This document shows, one piece after another, positions 17,691 to 26,428 of a stretch of DNA of 64,000 bases. The notes below the pieces were generated by a model. The model made no database searches, had not been told where the DNA came from, and saw nothing but the letters and a program-made list of their open reading frames with translations. The translations under genes were made by a program, and so were the position numbers. Every line of letters starts with the position of its first letter. Position 1 is the first letter of the stretch. This stretch comes from Nitrospira sp. (GTDB taxonomy: Bacteria > Nitrospirota > Nitrospiria > Nitrospirales > Nitrospiraceae). The DNA is taken from NCBI GenBank assembly GCA_018242665.1, contig JAFEBL010000045.1:41163-105162 (forward strand), read 5' to 3'.

Positions 17691-18290
17691 ATGACGGAAC
17701 AAGACGACTATACGGCCAAGATGCAGCGCCTGAAGGTGTCGGTGGATCGTCGTATTGAGGCGGCTCAAGACGAGAAAGGCCTGCTGATTGTCTATACTGG
17801 CGCGGGAAAGGGGAAGACCACCGCTGCGCTCGGCATGGCCCTGCGCGTGCTGGGCCATGGGATGAAGGTGGCGGTCGTGCAATTCATCAAGGGCGCCATC
17901 GATACGGCGGAAGAACGCATGCTCCGGTCATTCGGTGAGTCTGTGACGTTTCTTCGCATGGGTGAGGGATATACCTGGGAAACACAGGATCGCGAGCGTG
18001 ATACGAGATTCGCTCAGGAGGCCTGGAACAAAGCCTGCGAGTTCATGGCTGATCCCTCTTATGCGATGGTCATTCTCGACGAATTCAATATCGTCCTCCA
18101 GCACGGGTACACCAATTTCGACGAGGTGCTACCGCGCTTGCAGGCCCGTCCGGCCATGCAGCACGTGGTCATCACTGGCCGAGGGGCTCCTCCCGCGCTG
18201 ATCGAGGCGGCAGACCTGGTCACGGAAATGAAACAGGTCAAACATCCCTTTCGGAAAGGGATCAAAGCACAGGCGGGAGTGGAATTTTGA
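17691..18290 (+). CDS. cobO: Cob(I)alamin adenosyltransferase, CobO/BtuR type
   Basis: 199 residues. This enzyme transfers the adenosyl group of ATP to the cobalt of corrinoids. The P-loop is 'YTGAGKGKTTAALGMALR' (residues 35-52), followed by 'VAVVQFIKGAIDTAEE', 'FAQEAWNKACEF', 'MVILDEFNIVLQHGY' and 'HVVITGRGAPPALIEAADLVTEM', all CobA/CobO/BtuR landmarks. The ATG lies one base after the cbiA stop. A second, unrelated adenosyltransferase (PduO type) is two genes downstream, so the two may serve different substrates. Confidence 0.95.
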   Translation: MTEQDDYTAKMQRLKVSVDRRIEAAQDEKGLLIVYTGAGKGKTTAALGMALRVLGHGMKVAVVQFIKGAIDTAEERMLRSFGESVTFLRMGEGYTWETQDRERDTRFAQEAWNKACEFMADPSYAMVILDEFNIVLQHGYTNFDEVLPRLQARPAMQHVVITGRGAPPALIEAADLVTEMKQVKHPFRKGIKAQAGVEF

Positions 18291-18481
18291 GAGGTCCAGT
18301 CAGCAAGACCTGCGAACAGTGCCGGCAGCCCTTTGAATGTGGGGGGTATCAATGCTGGTGCGGGAAGATCGGAATCACCGAGGCTCAGATGGATTGGATT
18401 GCGGCACGCTATCAGGATTGTCTGTGCCCCGCCTGCTTGCAGCAGGTGGTAGACGGGACGCTAGGGCCGGAGTGTTCGTAG
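18287..18481 (+). CDS. Cysteine-rich CWC-family small protein
   Basis: 64 residues starting at a TTG that overlaps the cobO stop by four bases. It has eight cysteines in 'CEQCRQPFECGG', 'CWCGK', 'CLCPACLQQ' and the terminal 'ECS', with the Cys-Trp-Cys of the CWC family, a probable metal-binding knot of unknown function. The tight overlap suggests translational coupling with cobO. Its presence inside a cobalamin operon is unusual; a role as a cobalt- or zinc-binding accessory is possible but not shown. Confidence 0.7.
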   Translation: MRGPVSKTCEQCRQPFECGGYQCWCGKIGITEAQMDWIAARYQDCLCPACLQQVVDGTLGPECS

Positions 18482-18569
18482 CGAGCTCCTTCAGATCAAG
18501 AGGATGTGCGACGCGGCGCGGCGTTGCCGGGGGCGGGACTGTCGGAGAAACAGGAAAAGATTGGAGCGG

Positions 18570-19169
18570 ATGATGCGGATCACCAAGGTCTATACAAGAA
18601 CCGGCGATGCGGGCCAAACCAGACTGGCCGGAGGGCAGCAGGTGTGGAAAGACTGTCTGCGAGTGGAAGCCTATGGGACGGTCGATGAGCTGAATGCGTC
18701 CGTAGGATTAGTTCGCGCCATGAATGCCGAGGGCCGAGGAACCTCTCCGGCGTCCGCGCAGCTCGAAGCAGACCTGCGCTGGATTCAGAATAAATTGTTC
18801 GATGTCGGGAGTCTGCTCGCCACGGCTCCAGGCCAGACCTTCCCGAACATGCCGACCGTCACGGAGGGCGATGTCATCAGGCTCGAGCAGATGATTGATC
18901 GCTGCCAGGAGGAACTGGCTCCGCTCAAGGAGTTTATTCTGCCGGGCGGGGGGAAAGTCTCGGCGACGTTGCATCAAGCGCGTACGATTTGCCGGCGAGC
19001 CGAGCGCGAGTGCATCAGGCTGAGCCGGGAAGAGGAAGTCGCGGCCGAGCTCAATAAGTATCTCAACCGGTTGAGTGATGCCTTGTTTGTCATGGCGCGC
19101 TGGGTGGCCAAGACGCAGGGAGAGCCGGAATTTTTGTGGCAGCGGGAATCCAATGCCTCGACCACGTAA
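18570..19169 (+). CDS. pduO: ATP:cob(I)alamin adenosyltransferase, PduO type
   Basis: 199 residues. It matches the PduO/MMAB adenosyltransferase family, a trimeric helical-bundle enzyme unrelated to CobO: 'ITKVYTRTGDAGQTRLAGGQ' at the N-terminus (ATP-binding TRxGDxGxT), 'RVEAYGTVDELNASVGLVRA', 'LPGGGKVSATLHQARTICRR' and 'LNRLSDALFVMARW'. The pair of ATGs at 18570 and 18573 follows TTGGAGCGG. The stop overlaps cobU by 17 bases. Confidence 0.94.
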   Translation: MMRITKVYTRTGDAGQTRLAGGQQVWKDCLRVEAYGTVDELNASVGLVRAMNAEGRGTSPASAQLEADLRWIQNKLFDVGSLLATAPGQTFPNMPTVTEGDVIRLEQMIDRCQEELAPLKEFILPGGGKVSATLHQARTICRRAERECIRLSREEEVAAELNKYLNRLSDALFVMARWVAKTQGEPEFLWQRESNASTT

Positions 19170-19710
19170 GTTGGCGACGCAGCGCCGAGCGGCAGGATCC
19201 CGTCTCATCCTGATGCTGGGGGGAGCCGCTTCGGGAAAAAGCCAAGCGGCGTTGGACAAGGCCGGTCGCAGGGGGCCCAAGGCGTTCGTGGCGACCGGGC
19301 AAGCGCTGGATGGCGAAATGAACGCGCGTATCGAGCGGCACCGGGCAACCCGTGCGGCCGATTGGGCTACGGCGGAGGTTCCGCGATCGTTGGAGAACTG
19401 GTTTCGATCGGAGGGCGCTCGATACCGCACGATTGTGGTGGATTGCCTGACCCTCTGGGTGAGCAATATGTGTGGCCGTCGCATTGTCGGGAAAGATCTG
19501 ACCAGCGACGTGGATGAACTGATACAGGCGATTCGCCGGACTCCGGCGCGAGTCGTGTTGGTGAGCAACGAGCTGGGGTTTGGGTTGGTGCCGACCAGCC
19601 GGGATGCCCGCGCCTTTCGCGACCTCGCGGGTCGCGTCAATCAGCAGTTCGCCGCTGCGGCCGACGAAGTCTATTTCATCGTGGCCGGTCAATCGCTCAA
19701 GCTGAAATGA
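19153..19710 (+). CDS. cobU: Adenosylcobinamide kinase / GTP:adenosylcobinamide-phosphate guanylyltransferase
   Basis: 185 residues. CobU phosphorylates adenosylcobinamide and then attaches GMP, activating it for lower-ligand joining. Visible are the P-loop '[10 protein letters not shown]' (residues 22-31), '[23 protein letters not shown]' in two parts with the candidate guanylated His63, '[14 protein letters not shown]' and '[20 protein letters not shown]'. I start at the ATG inside the pduO 3' end because the family begins near there; the 26-residue longer frame has no homology I recognise. Confidence 0.93.
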   Translation: MPRPRKLATQRRAAGSRLILMLGGAASGKSQAALDKAGRRGPKAFVATGQALDGEMNARIERHRATRAADWATAEVPRSLENWFRSEGARYRTIVVDCLTLWVSNMCGRRIVGKDLTSDVDELIQAIRRTPARVVLVSNELGFGLVPTSRDARAFRDLAGRVNQQFAAAADEVYFIVAGQSLKLK

Positions 19711-19726
19711 AGGGGAGAACCATCTG

Positions 19727-20782
19727 ATGACGATCGATGAGGCGGTGCGGCTGATTCAACCGGTGAATGGGCAGATCGCTGAGAAGGCTCAGGCTCGCTT
19801 GGACGGATTGACCAAACCCCTCGGGAGTCTCGGGCGATTGGAAGAGACGGCGGTGCGGTACGCCGCCATCACCGGCGAGGTGAAACCGAATGTGCCGCGC
19901 GGGGTGGTGTTCACGTTTGCCGCCGATCACGGGGTGGCAATGGAAGGGGTGAGCGCCTATCCCAGTGAAGTCACACCGCAGATGGTCCTGAATTTTCTTC
20001 GAGGCGGCGCCGGGGTGAATGTCTTGGCGCGACATACCGGAGTCGAGGTCCGGGTGGTGGATATTGGTGTGGCCTACGACTTCGGGACGGTTCCTGGCCT
20101 TATCCAGAAGAAAGTCATGCGGGGGACGAGAAACCTCCGGCGGGAACCGGCCATGAGTCGAACAGAAGCAGCGCAGGCGTTGCAGATCGGCATTGAGCTG
20201 GCGACCGAGGCGGCGCGCGAAGGTATCGGGATGATCGGTACCGGCGAAATGGGCATCGGGAACACGACTCCGAGCGCGGCGATCGCGGCGGTGATGACAG
20301 GACGACCCGTGGCTGACGTGACGGGACGCGGTACCGGCATTGACGACGCTGGTCATGTCCATAAGATTCAGGTCATTCAGGAGGCATTGGAGCGGCATTG
20401 TCCCGATCGGACTGATGCGCTCGATGTGCTGGCTAAGGTGGGCGGTCTGGAAATCGCCGGACTGGCCGGGCTGATCCTGGGCGCCGCAGCGGCACGGGTC
20501 CCGGTGGTGTTGGATGGATTTATTGCCGGCGCCGCCGCCGTGATTGCTGCGGGGATGCAACCGCTCTGCCGCGACTATCTGATTGCGTCGCATCGATCGG
20601 TTGAACGGGGACATCAGGTGATCCTGGATCACCTCGGCCTTAAGGCGCTGTTGGATCTCGATCTGCGGCTCGGGGAAGGAACGGGAGCCTGCCTGGGCAT
20701 GGGGCTGGTGCAGGCCTCGATCAAGATTCTCACCGAGATGGCGACGTTTGGCGAAGCCGGTGTCTCGCAACGGGAGGCGTGA
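19727..20782 (+). CDS. cobT: Nicotinate-nucleotide:dimethylbenzimidazole phosphoribosyltransferase
   Basis: 351 residues, the standard CobT length. It makes alpha-ribazole phosphate, the lower ligand, from dimethylbenzimidazole and nicotinate mononucleotide. Motifs: '[19 protein letters not shown]', '[20 protein letters not shown]', '[15 protein letters not shown]', '[16 protein letters not shown]', '[15 protein letters not shown]' and the catalytic-end '[17 protein letters not shown]'. RBS AAGGGGAG precedes the ATG. It joins cobU and cobS to complete nucleotide-loop assembly. Confidence 0.96.
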   Translation: MTIDEAVRLIQPVNGQIAEKAQARLDGLTKPLGSLGRLEETAVRYAAITGEVKPNVPRGVVFTFAADHGVAMEGVSAYPSEVTPQMVLNFLRGGAGVNVLARHTGVEVRVVDIGVAYDFGTVPGLIQKKVMRGTRNLRREPAMSRTEAAQALQIGIELATEAAREGIGMIGTGEMGIGNTTPSAAIAAVMTGRPVADVTGRGTGIDDAGHVHKIQVIQEALERHCPDRTDALDVLAKVGGLEIAGLAGLILGAAAARVPVVLDGFIAGAAAVIAAGMQPLCRDYLIASHRSVERGHQVILDHLGLKALLDLDLRLGEGTGACLGMGLVQASIKILTEMATFGEAGVSQREA

Positions 20783-20785
20783 ACG

Positions 20786-21664
20786 GTGAAACGTGACATG
20801 CCGAACGAGGGAACCGTAGAAACGGTGCGTTCCTATCCGGCAGAATCCGGGCTCCGTATGCAGTCTGAGCGTGGCGATGTTGCTCGCGGTTCACATGTCA
20901 TGCGTGACGTGTTCCGTTCGTTCGTCCTGGCCTGGCATTTTCTGACGGCCATTCCGATCAGTCGTCGTCACCATGATCCGACGGCGAATGAGCTGGCGGC
21001 GTCGATGGCCTGGTATTCGACGGTCGGACTCCTGATCGGCGGCCTTCTCGCGCTGGTGGATCAGACGTTACGCTGGTGGATGGCGAGTGAGGTGGTGAGC
21101 GTGCTGCTGATCGTGCTGTTGGTCTTGCTCACGCGTGGACTCCATCAAGACGGGCTCGCGGACACGGTCGATGGGTTGGCCGGTGGACGGACGGTGGAAG
21201 ACCGGCTGCGCATCATGCGTGATCCAAGTGTGGGAGCCCTCGGCGCGACCGGCCTCTTTCTGTCCCTGCTCCTGCGCTATGCTGGTTTGATGGCGTTGCC
21301 GCAAGCCTGGCGTTTCCCTGTGCTGCTCTGCATGCCGGCGGTTGGTCGGTGGGCAATGGTCTGTGTGGCCTGGGCCTCTCCCTCTGCGCGGCGCGATGGA
21401 GGCTTGGCCTCGGCCTTCCTCACAAACCTGTCGTGGCACCATGTTCTGCTCGCGAGCCTCGTGTTGGCGGTGGCCTTAACCGCAGGACTAGGCGCCGTTC
21501 CGGCAGTCGTCACGATGGGGGTGGGGGCGGGGGTGATTCTGTTCGTGCGATACAGGTGCCGTCAGTGGTTCGGCGGCGTGACCGGCGATCTGCTCGGCGC
21601 CACTAATGAGTTGATCGAAATTCTGTTTCTGTTGCTGATTCCGGTCTTGGTGATGGCTCGATGA
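20786..21664 (+). CDS. cobS: Adenosylcobinamide-GDP ribazoletransferase (cobalamin synthase)
   Basis: 292 residues. An integral membrane enzyme that joins adenosylcobinamide-GDP and alpha-ribazole to give adenosylcobalamin. 'FLTAIPISR' near residue 53, 'TRGLHQDGLADTVDGLAGG' with the Asp-rich magnesium site, 'IMRDPSVGALG' and several hydrophobic helices are typical. The first 38 residues are a hydrophilic extension; GGGAGG eight bases before the GTG supports the long start, but an internal start at 20900 is possible. Overlaps cbiB by four bases. Confidence 0.92.
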   Translation: MKRDMPNEGTVETVRSYPAESGLRMQSERGDVARGSHVMRDVFRSFVLAWHFLTAIPISRRHHDPTANELAASMAWYSTVGLLIGGLLALVDQTLRWWMASEVVSVLLIVLLVLLTRGLHQDGLADTVDGLAGGRTVEDRLRIMRDPSVGALGATGLFLSLLLRYAGLMALPQAWRFPVLLCMPAVGRWAMVCVAWASPSARRDGGLASAFLTNLSWHHVLLASLVLAVALTAGLGAVPAVVTMGVGAGVILFVRYRCRQWFGGVTGDLLGATNELIEILFLLLIPVLVMAR

Positions 21665-22617
21665 CCGGCGTCGATTTGTTCCTGGCTGTCTTGCTCGATG
21701 TGGCCGCGGGTGACCCTCGCTGGCTGCCTCATCCGGTGCGGGGCATGGGGGCCGTGATCGGTTGGATCGATTATCGCATTCGAGACATCTGTAAAAGCGA
21801 GCAGGCGCTTCAGATTGCCGGTGTTTGTCTGGCGCTCGGCCTTCCGGCTGCAGTCTATGCGGCAGCCACCTGGCTGATTACCCAGGCTGCTGCAACGAGT
21901 CCGATCTTGGGACAGGCAATCGGTATCGGCTTGGCCTATACCACGCTGGCCGGGCGCGACCTCTACGACCATGTTCAGGCAGTCACAGGCGCCTTGGCGG
22001 CCGGTGATCTGGCTGGGGCACGAAAAGCGGTCGCCATGATTGTGGGTCGTGACAGTGCCGCGCTGACCGAGTCGGAGATTGCGCGCGCGACGGTTGAGAC
22101 GATCGCGGAAAGCGCCTCTGACGGGATCATCGCCCCATTGGTCTATCTCTCGCTCGGTGGCGCGCCGCTGGCGCTGGCCTATAAAGCCGTCAACACCCTC
22201 GACTCCATGATCGGGCATCGCGATGAGCGATATGAACACTTCGGCTGGGCCTCCGCCCGACTCGACGATGTGGTGAACTGGGTGCCCGCTCGACTGACCG
22301 GTGGCTTCATTGCGCTGGCTGCTGGTTTATCCACCGGGCAATGGCATCGCATTCATGAGAGTTGGTATATCCTGCATCGGGACGGGGACAAGCATCCCAG
22401 CCCGAACAGCGGACAGCCTGAGGCCGCCATGGCCGGCGCGTTGGGCGTGCAACTTGGCGGACGGAATTATTACGACGGCGTGCCGCACGATACCGAACTC
22501 CTCGGTGATGGGTCCGCGGAATTGGCTCCCGAACATATTAGTCATGCCACCCGAATCATGCAGGTCACCTATGCGCTCGGCCTGTTCTTTGCCGCCTTGT
22601 CCCTGTGGGTAGCATGA
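21661..22617 (+). CDS. cbiB: Adenosylcobinamide-phosphate synthase
   Basis: 318 residues, membrane protein of the CbiB/CobD family. It attaches aminopropanol phosphate to adenosylcobyric acid. Landmarks: 'DPRWLPHPVRGMGAVIGWID', 'GRDSAALTESEIARATVETI', 'ESASDGIIAPLVYLSLGG' and 'YKAVNTLDSMIGHRDERYEHFG' in parts, plus 'HPSPNSGQPEAAMAGALGVQL'. It overlaps both cobS and cobD by ATGA, so the order of the pathway is embedded in a translationally coupled run. Confidence 0.95.
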   Translation: MTGVDLFLAVLLDVAAGDPRWLPHPVRGMGAVIGWIDYRIRDICKSEQALQIAGVCLALGLPAAVYAAATWLITQAAATSPILGQAIGIGLAYTTLAGRDLYDHVQAVTGALAAGDLAGARKAVAMIVGRDSAALTESEIARATVETIAESASDGIIAPLVYLSLGGAPLALAYKAVNTLDSMIGHRDERYEHFGWASARLDDVVNWVPARLTGGFIALAAGLSTGQWHRIHESWYILHRDGDKHPSPNSGQPEAAMAGALGVQLGGRNYYDGVPHDTELLGDGSAELAPEHISHATRIMQVTYALGLFFAALSLWVA

Positions 22618-23720
22618 CGCGAATGATCCACGGCGGGGATGTGTACGGTGCAGCTCGTGAATTAAAGCGCACGCCCGATCACCTCCTCGACTTTAGCGCC
22701 AGCATCAACCCGTTAGGCCCCGCACCGGCTGTGCTCCGAATGCTCAAGGGTGCCGCAACCCTGCTGCGCCATTATCCCGATCCTCTATGTTGGGACCTTC
22801 GGCAGGCACTTGCGGCGTATTGGCGCCGCCATCCCGATGCGTTTCTCATTGGAAACGGCTCCACAGAAGTGATCCATCTTCTTCCTGCGGCGCTCCACAT
22901 CCGGCATTTGCTGGTGGTGGGGCCGACTTTTTCGGAATACGCAGCGGCGATGGCACGAGCCGGAGGGCTGATCAGCAGGGTGACGGCTTCGTCAGCGGAT
23001 CTCTATCAACCCAAGTTTGAACATGTCTTGGATGCGTTGCGACAGACCGGGCGAGCGGGCACGCGATCGCGTCCCCTCGATGCCGTCCTGCTCTGCAATC
23101 CCAATAGTCCGACCGGTGTCGCATGGGAGGCGAACACGGTACGGAGGTTGGCTCGCGAGGCGGCGCGTCTCGGTCTCTGGTGTGTGGTCGATGAAACGTT
23201 TGCCGACTATTGCGAATCGGTGTCAATTCTGGGGAAGGCTCTTCCGCCCAGGACGATCGTGTTGCGCAGCTTCACCAAATTTTACGCGCTGCCGGGTCTT
23301 CGTGTAGGCTATGCGGTCACAAGCCGTGCCGTGACGAAGCAACTCAGTGCGCAGCAACCTCCCTGGTCGGTGAACATGTTGGCGCAGCGCGCAGCCTCGG
23401 TAGCTTTGCAAGACGAGCGACATCGTCGGCGGAGCCTGCAGTTCATGGATCGAGAGCGGGCTCGGTTGCAGCGTGGGCTTGAACGGGTGTCCGGCATCCG
23501 AGTGTTTCCAACCAAGGCGAATTTCATCCTGTTGGAACTGCCGGTCGGGCACAAGGCGACGCGAGTGGTGTCGGTGCTGCGACGGCAGGGGCTACTGCTC
23601 CGTGACTGCTCGAAAGTCCCAGGATTGAACGGTCGTTCATTGCGAGTGGCGGTACGCACCAGAAGCGAGAATGATCGGCTCCTGAAGGCCTTGGCGTCTG
23701 TTGTGCGAGTGGCGGAATGA
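22614..23720 (+). CDS. cobD: Threonine-phosphate decarboxylase
   Basis: 368 residues, a PLP enzyme of the aminotransferase I fold that produces (R)-1-amino-2-propanol phosphate for CbiB. It shows 'HGGDVYGAARELKRTPDHLL' then 'DFSASINPLGP' (the typical CobD start), 'NPNSPTGV', 'VVDETFADY' and the PLP-lysine site 'LRSFTKFYALPGLRVGYAV'. The ATG overlapping the cbiB stop is preferred to the GTG nine bases earlier. In pathway order it supplies the substrate for the preceding gene. Confidence 0.92.
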   Translation: MTRMIHGGDVYGAARELKRTPDHLLDFSASINPLGPAPAVLRMLKGAATLLRHYPDPLCWDLRQALAAYWRRHPDAFLIGNGSTEVIHLLPAALHIRHLLVVGPTFSEYAAAMARAGGLISRVTASSADLYQPKFEHVLDALRQTGRAGTRSRPLDAVLLCNPNSPTGVAWEANTVRRLAREAARLGLWCVVDETFADYCESVSILGKALPPRTIVLRSFTKFYALPGLRVGYAVTSRAVTKQLSAQQPPWSVNMLAQRAASVALQDERHRRRSLQFMDRERARLQRGLERVSGIRVFPTKANFILLELPVGHKATRVVSVLRRQGLLLRDCSKVPGLNGRSLRVAVRTRSENDRLLKALASVVRVAE

Positions 23721-24448
23721 ACGGACGTCAGCCGAATCGCTTTGTCAGCCAATCGCGCGTTGCTCGTGACACGTTGATCGTTGATCTGGGCACTCGCATG
23801 CGTGTCTTGTCTTCCGCTCCAAGGGGGGGAGGCTTCCGAACCACCCGGTTCATTCTCAATCACCAAGTGCCGTCCAATCCATCATCGAACGTCGGAGGAA
23901 AATCCTGGGAAGATCCTTCCCGCTATCTGCGGCGTCTTGCCGGTTCGCTGGGTGTAGAGCCACATTGCGTGGGCCTGATGACCGCGGTTCCTATGACGCA
24001 GGTGGTGAGTTGCCGAGAAGAGCGGAACGGTCTCTGGGTGGAATGTTTTGCCACGGTCGGGGTCACCAATGCCGTGCGGGCCGGTGAACCGCCGAGTGAT
24101 GGGGAACAGCGTTCTCGACATGGCAAGGCCGGGACGATCAATCTTATTGTGGTGACGAACGCCTGCCTTGCAGCTCCGGCATTGGTAGGCGCGGTCCAGG
24201 TCGCCACAGAGAGCAAGACCGGGGTGTTGCGTGATCATGCCGTTCCCAGCTGGACCGGTGCGCCAGGGGCAACGGGGACGGGGACGGATGCGGTGGTTGC
24301 CGCCTGCGCCTTGCGTGGGCGAGGGCCTTGGCATGCTTACGCGGGTACGCATACCGAACTCGGTTCCATGATCGGCCTGGTGGTGGGCGAGTGTGTGGTC
24401 CAGGGGCTCGCACGCGCTGCACAGTGGAAGGTGAGGCATCGCAGCTGA
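23717..24448 (+). CDS. cbiZ: Adenosylcobinamide amidohydrolase
   Basis: 243 residues of the CbiZ family, which cuts the aminopropanol side chain from adenosylcobinamide or pseudocobalamin to give adenosylcobyric acid for remodelling. Typical elements are 'RFILNHQVPSN', 'GLMTAVPMTQVV', 'FATVGVTNAVRAGEP', 'GTINLIVVTNACL' and 'GTGTDAVVAACALRG'. It overlaps cobD by four bases. Its place just before cobyric acid synthase fits a salvage-and-rebuild function. Confidence 0.88.
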   Translation: MNGRQPNRFVSQSRVARDTLIVDLGTRMRVLSSAPRGGGFRTTRFILNHQVPSNPSSNVGGKSWEDPSRYLRRLAGSLGVEPHCVGLMTAVPMTQVVSCREERNGLWVECFATVGVTNAVRAGEPPSDGEQRSRHGKAGTINLIVVTNACLAAPALVGAVQVATESKTGVLRDHAVPSWTGAPGATGTGTDAVVAACALRGRGPWHAYAGTHTELGSMIGLVVGECVVQGLARAAQWKVRHRS

Positions 24449-24464
24449 TGTCCGTGGGGGTTCG

Positions 24465-26036
24465 ATGACGCATTCTACACGTGCCACAGCGATAGCCGTG
24501 CTCGGGACCGGGTCCGACGTGGGAAAAAGCCTGGTCGCAGCCGGTCTCTGTCGAGTCCTGCATCGTGCCGGACTTCGAGTGGCGCCGTTCAAGGCGCAGA
24601 ACATGTCGCTGAACTCATTCGTCACGCCCGAAGGTGGAGAGATCGGGCGTGCTCAAGCCCTGCAAGCCGAGGCCTGCTGTATCCTCCCCCACGTCGACAT
24701 GAATCCCATTTTGCTCAAGCCGGAATCCGACGCCCGGGCGCAGGTGATTGTGCAGGGACGAGTCTTTTCCACCTTGGATGCGCAGGCCTATTTTATGCGC
24801 GGCCGGAATTCCGAATTGTTTCGAGCGGTGCAGCACAGCTATGAGCGGCTCGCCACGCAGTATGACGTGATTGTGATTGAGGGAGCCGGAAGTGCCGCCG
24901 AAGTGAATCTGCGCGACCGTGACTTGGTCAACTGGGCAACGGTGGATTTGGCGGAGGCCCGAGTGGTTCTGGTCGGCGATATCGATCGCGGCGGCGTGTT
25001 TGCTCAATTGATCGGTACGCTTGACCTCATTGCGCCTGAGGAACGTGCCCGGGTCTGCGGCCTCGTGATCAACAAGTTCCGAGGCGACCGTGCGCTTTTT
25101 GCAGATGGGGTTCGTTTTCTCCAAGAGCGGACGGGGATTCCGGTGCTAGGCGTGCTGCCTTTTCTCCGAGATCTCGCGCTGGATCAAGAAGATAGTCTGG
25201 ATATCGATGACCGGCAGCAGATGGTGTTTGCGGAGGATCGTCTGAATATTGCGGTCCTGCTGTTGCCCCACATGAGTAACTTCACAGATTTCAACATGCT
25301 GACCCTAGAGGACGACGTGGCCTTGCGGTATGTCGCGACGCCGGCAGAGCTAACCGGAGCTGATGTGGTGATCATCCCTGGTTCGAAGAGTACGCTGGCC
25401 GACCTGGCCTATCTGCGCGGGAAGGGATTCGACGCGTCCGTGCAGCGGCATGTTCGCAATGGAAGAGAGCTGGTCGGAATCTGTGGCGGCTATCAAATGT
25501 TGGGGCAGCGGATTGCCGACCCTGACGGTGTCGAGACCGGCGGCGAGTCCAGTGGTTTGGGGATGTTGCAGACGAGCACCGTTATGATGCCTGACAAGAT
25601 TACCGAGCAGGTTGAGGCCTTCGCGCTACACATCGGTGACGAGGGACCGGTCCCGGTTCATGGCTATGTGATTCATATGGGGCGAACAGATTCCGGCCCC
25701 CATCGGCCCTGTTTCTACCTTCACACCAGTGAAGAGCCATCCGTGGGCGAGCGTCGGGCCGAAACATCGGACGATCGCCGTTCCGACGGGGCGATGCGGG
25801 ACGACGGCCTGGTCTGGGGCACATACATCCATGGACTGTTCGATCAACCGCGGTTTCGGCGGGCCTGGTTGAATCGGCTGCGTCGCCGCAAAGGACTTCA
25901 GCCGATCGATCTTGCTCAGTCGCAGTTCGTGAACGACACCAGGCGCCATTCGCTGGATCGCTGGGCCGATCATCTTGAGCAGCACCTCGATCTCACCCCT
26001 CTCTTGTCTTTCCTCCGTACAGGGTCGAGTCGGTAA
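24465..26036 (+). CDS. cbiP: Cobyric acid synthase
   Basis: 523 residues, also called CobQ. It amidates four side chains of adenosylcobyrinate a,c-diamide using glutamine and ATP. Evidence: N-terminal 'AVLGTGSDVGKSLVAAGLCR' (P-loop variant), 'FKAQNMSLNSFVTPEGGEIG', 'ARAQVIVQGR', 'VLVGDIDRGGVFAQ', then a triad glutaminase domain with Cys in 'VGICGGYQMLG' and 'GTYIHGLFD' with His. It is the last gene of the operon; 390 non-coding bases follow. Confidence 0.96.
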   Translation: MTHSTRATAIAVLGTGSDVGKSLVAAGLCRVLHRAGLRVAPFKAQNMSLNSFVTPEGGEIGRAQALQAEACCILPHVDMNPILLKPESDARAQVIVQGRVFSTLDAQAYFMRGRNSELFRAVQHSYERLATQYDVIVIEGAGSAAEVNLRDRDLVNWATVDLAEARVVLVGDIDRGGVFAQLIGTLDLIAPEERARVCGLVINKFRGDRALFADGVRFLQERTGIPVLGVLPFLRDLALDQEDSLDIDDRQQMVFAEDRLNIAVLLLPHMSNFTDFNMLTLEDDVALRYVATPAELTGADVVIIPGSKSTLADLAYLRGKGFDASVQRHVRNGRELVGICGGYQMLGQRIADPDGVETGGESSGLGMLQTSTVMMPDKITEQVEAFALHIGDEGPVPVHGYVIHMGRTDSGPHRPCFYLHTSEEPSVGERRAETSDDRRSDGAMRDDGLVWGTYIHGLFDQPRFRRAWLNRLRRRKGLQPIDLAQSQFVNDTRRHSLDRWADHLEQHLDLTPLLSFLRTGSSR

Positions 26037-26428
26037 AATCCGCCTCGGCTCCTGAACACTGTCCCAGCCATTTTGACGCTTTCCTCCGAAAGCGACTAAA
26101 CTTTGGCGCTCCCATCGACATCTTGAACAGCACCCCATCAGGCAGATGGGTGTCGATCGCCTGGAACCCTGTCCAGCATCCGCGGGTAATCATCCACAAA
26201 ATCGCCGACTTCATTCATTTGCCTGCTCCTGCCCCCTTCGCCCTAAGTATTTGTTTTGTTTGGCACCAATTGTGCACAAGCCAGCCCGGGGTCATAGGAG
26301 GCCGGCACCGGCACTCTGTGTTCCGAAAATTGTCAATCGACGATTTTGCGCTATCTTTGACAACAGATCAGCGGACTTAGAAAACGGCGTGCTTCCGGGT
26401 GACCGAGTGGAAGGCAGAAGGAGGGGCG
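26037..26428. other. Intergenic region between cobalamin and chemosensory operons
   Basis: No convincing gene. A minus-strand frame of 73 codons (26214 down to 25993, with AGGAGC upstream) exists but overlaps cbiP and resembles nothing known to me. The right half is AT-richer and carries a sigma-54-like motif; it is the likely promoter region of the chemosensory genes. Confidence 0.5.
26261..26276 (+). promoter_or_regulatory. Candidate sigma-54 (-24/-12) promoter
   Basis: TGGCACCAATTGTGCA matches the consensus TGGCACR-N4-TTGCW with the invariant GG and GC ten bases apart; mismatches are C at the seventh position and G for T at the first base of TTGC. It lies about 150 bases before the DUF3365 gene, in the only large gap in this region. 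Confidence 0.35.

Noticed and set aside
19697..20770. Minus-strand open frame of 357 codons
   Set aside because: Shadow of cobT, which has every family motif.
25993..26214. Minus-strand 73-codon frame after cbiP
   Set aside because: It overlaps the cbiP end and has no recognisable similarity, although an AGGAGC sits upstream; kept only as a note in the intergenic entry.
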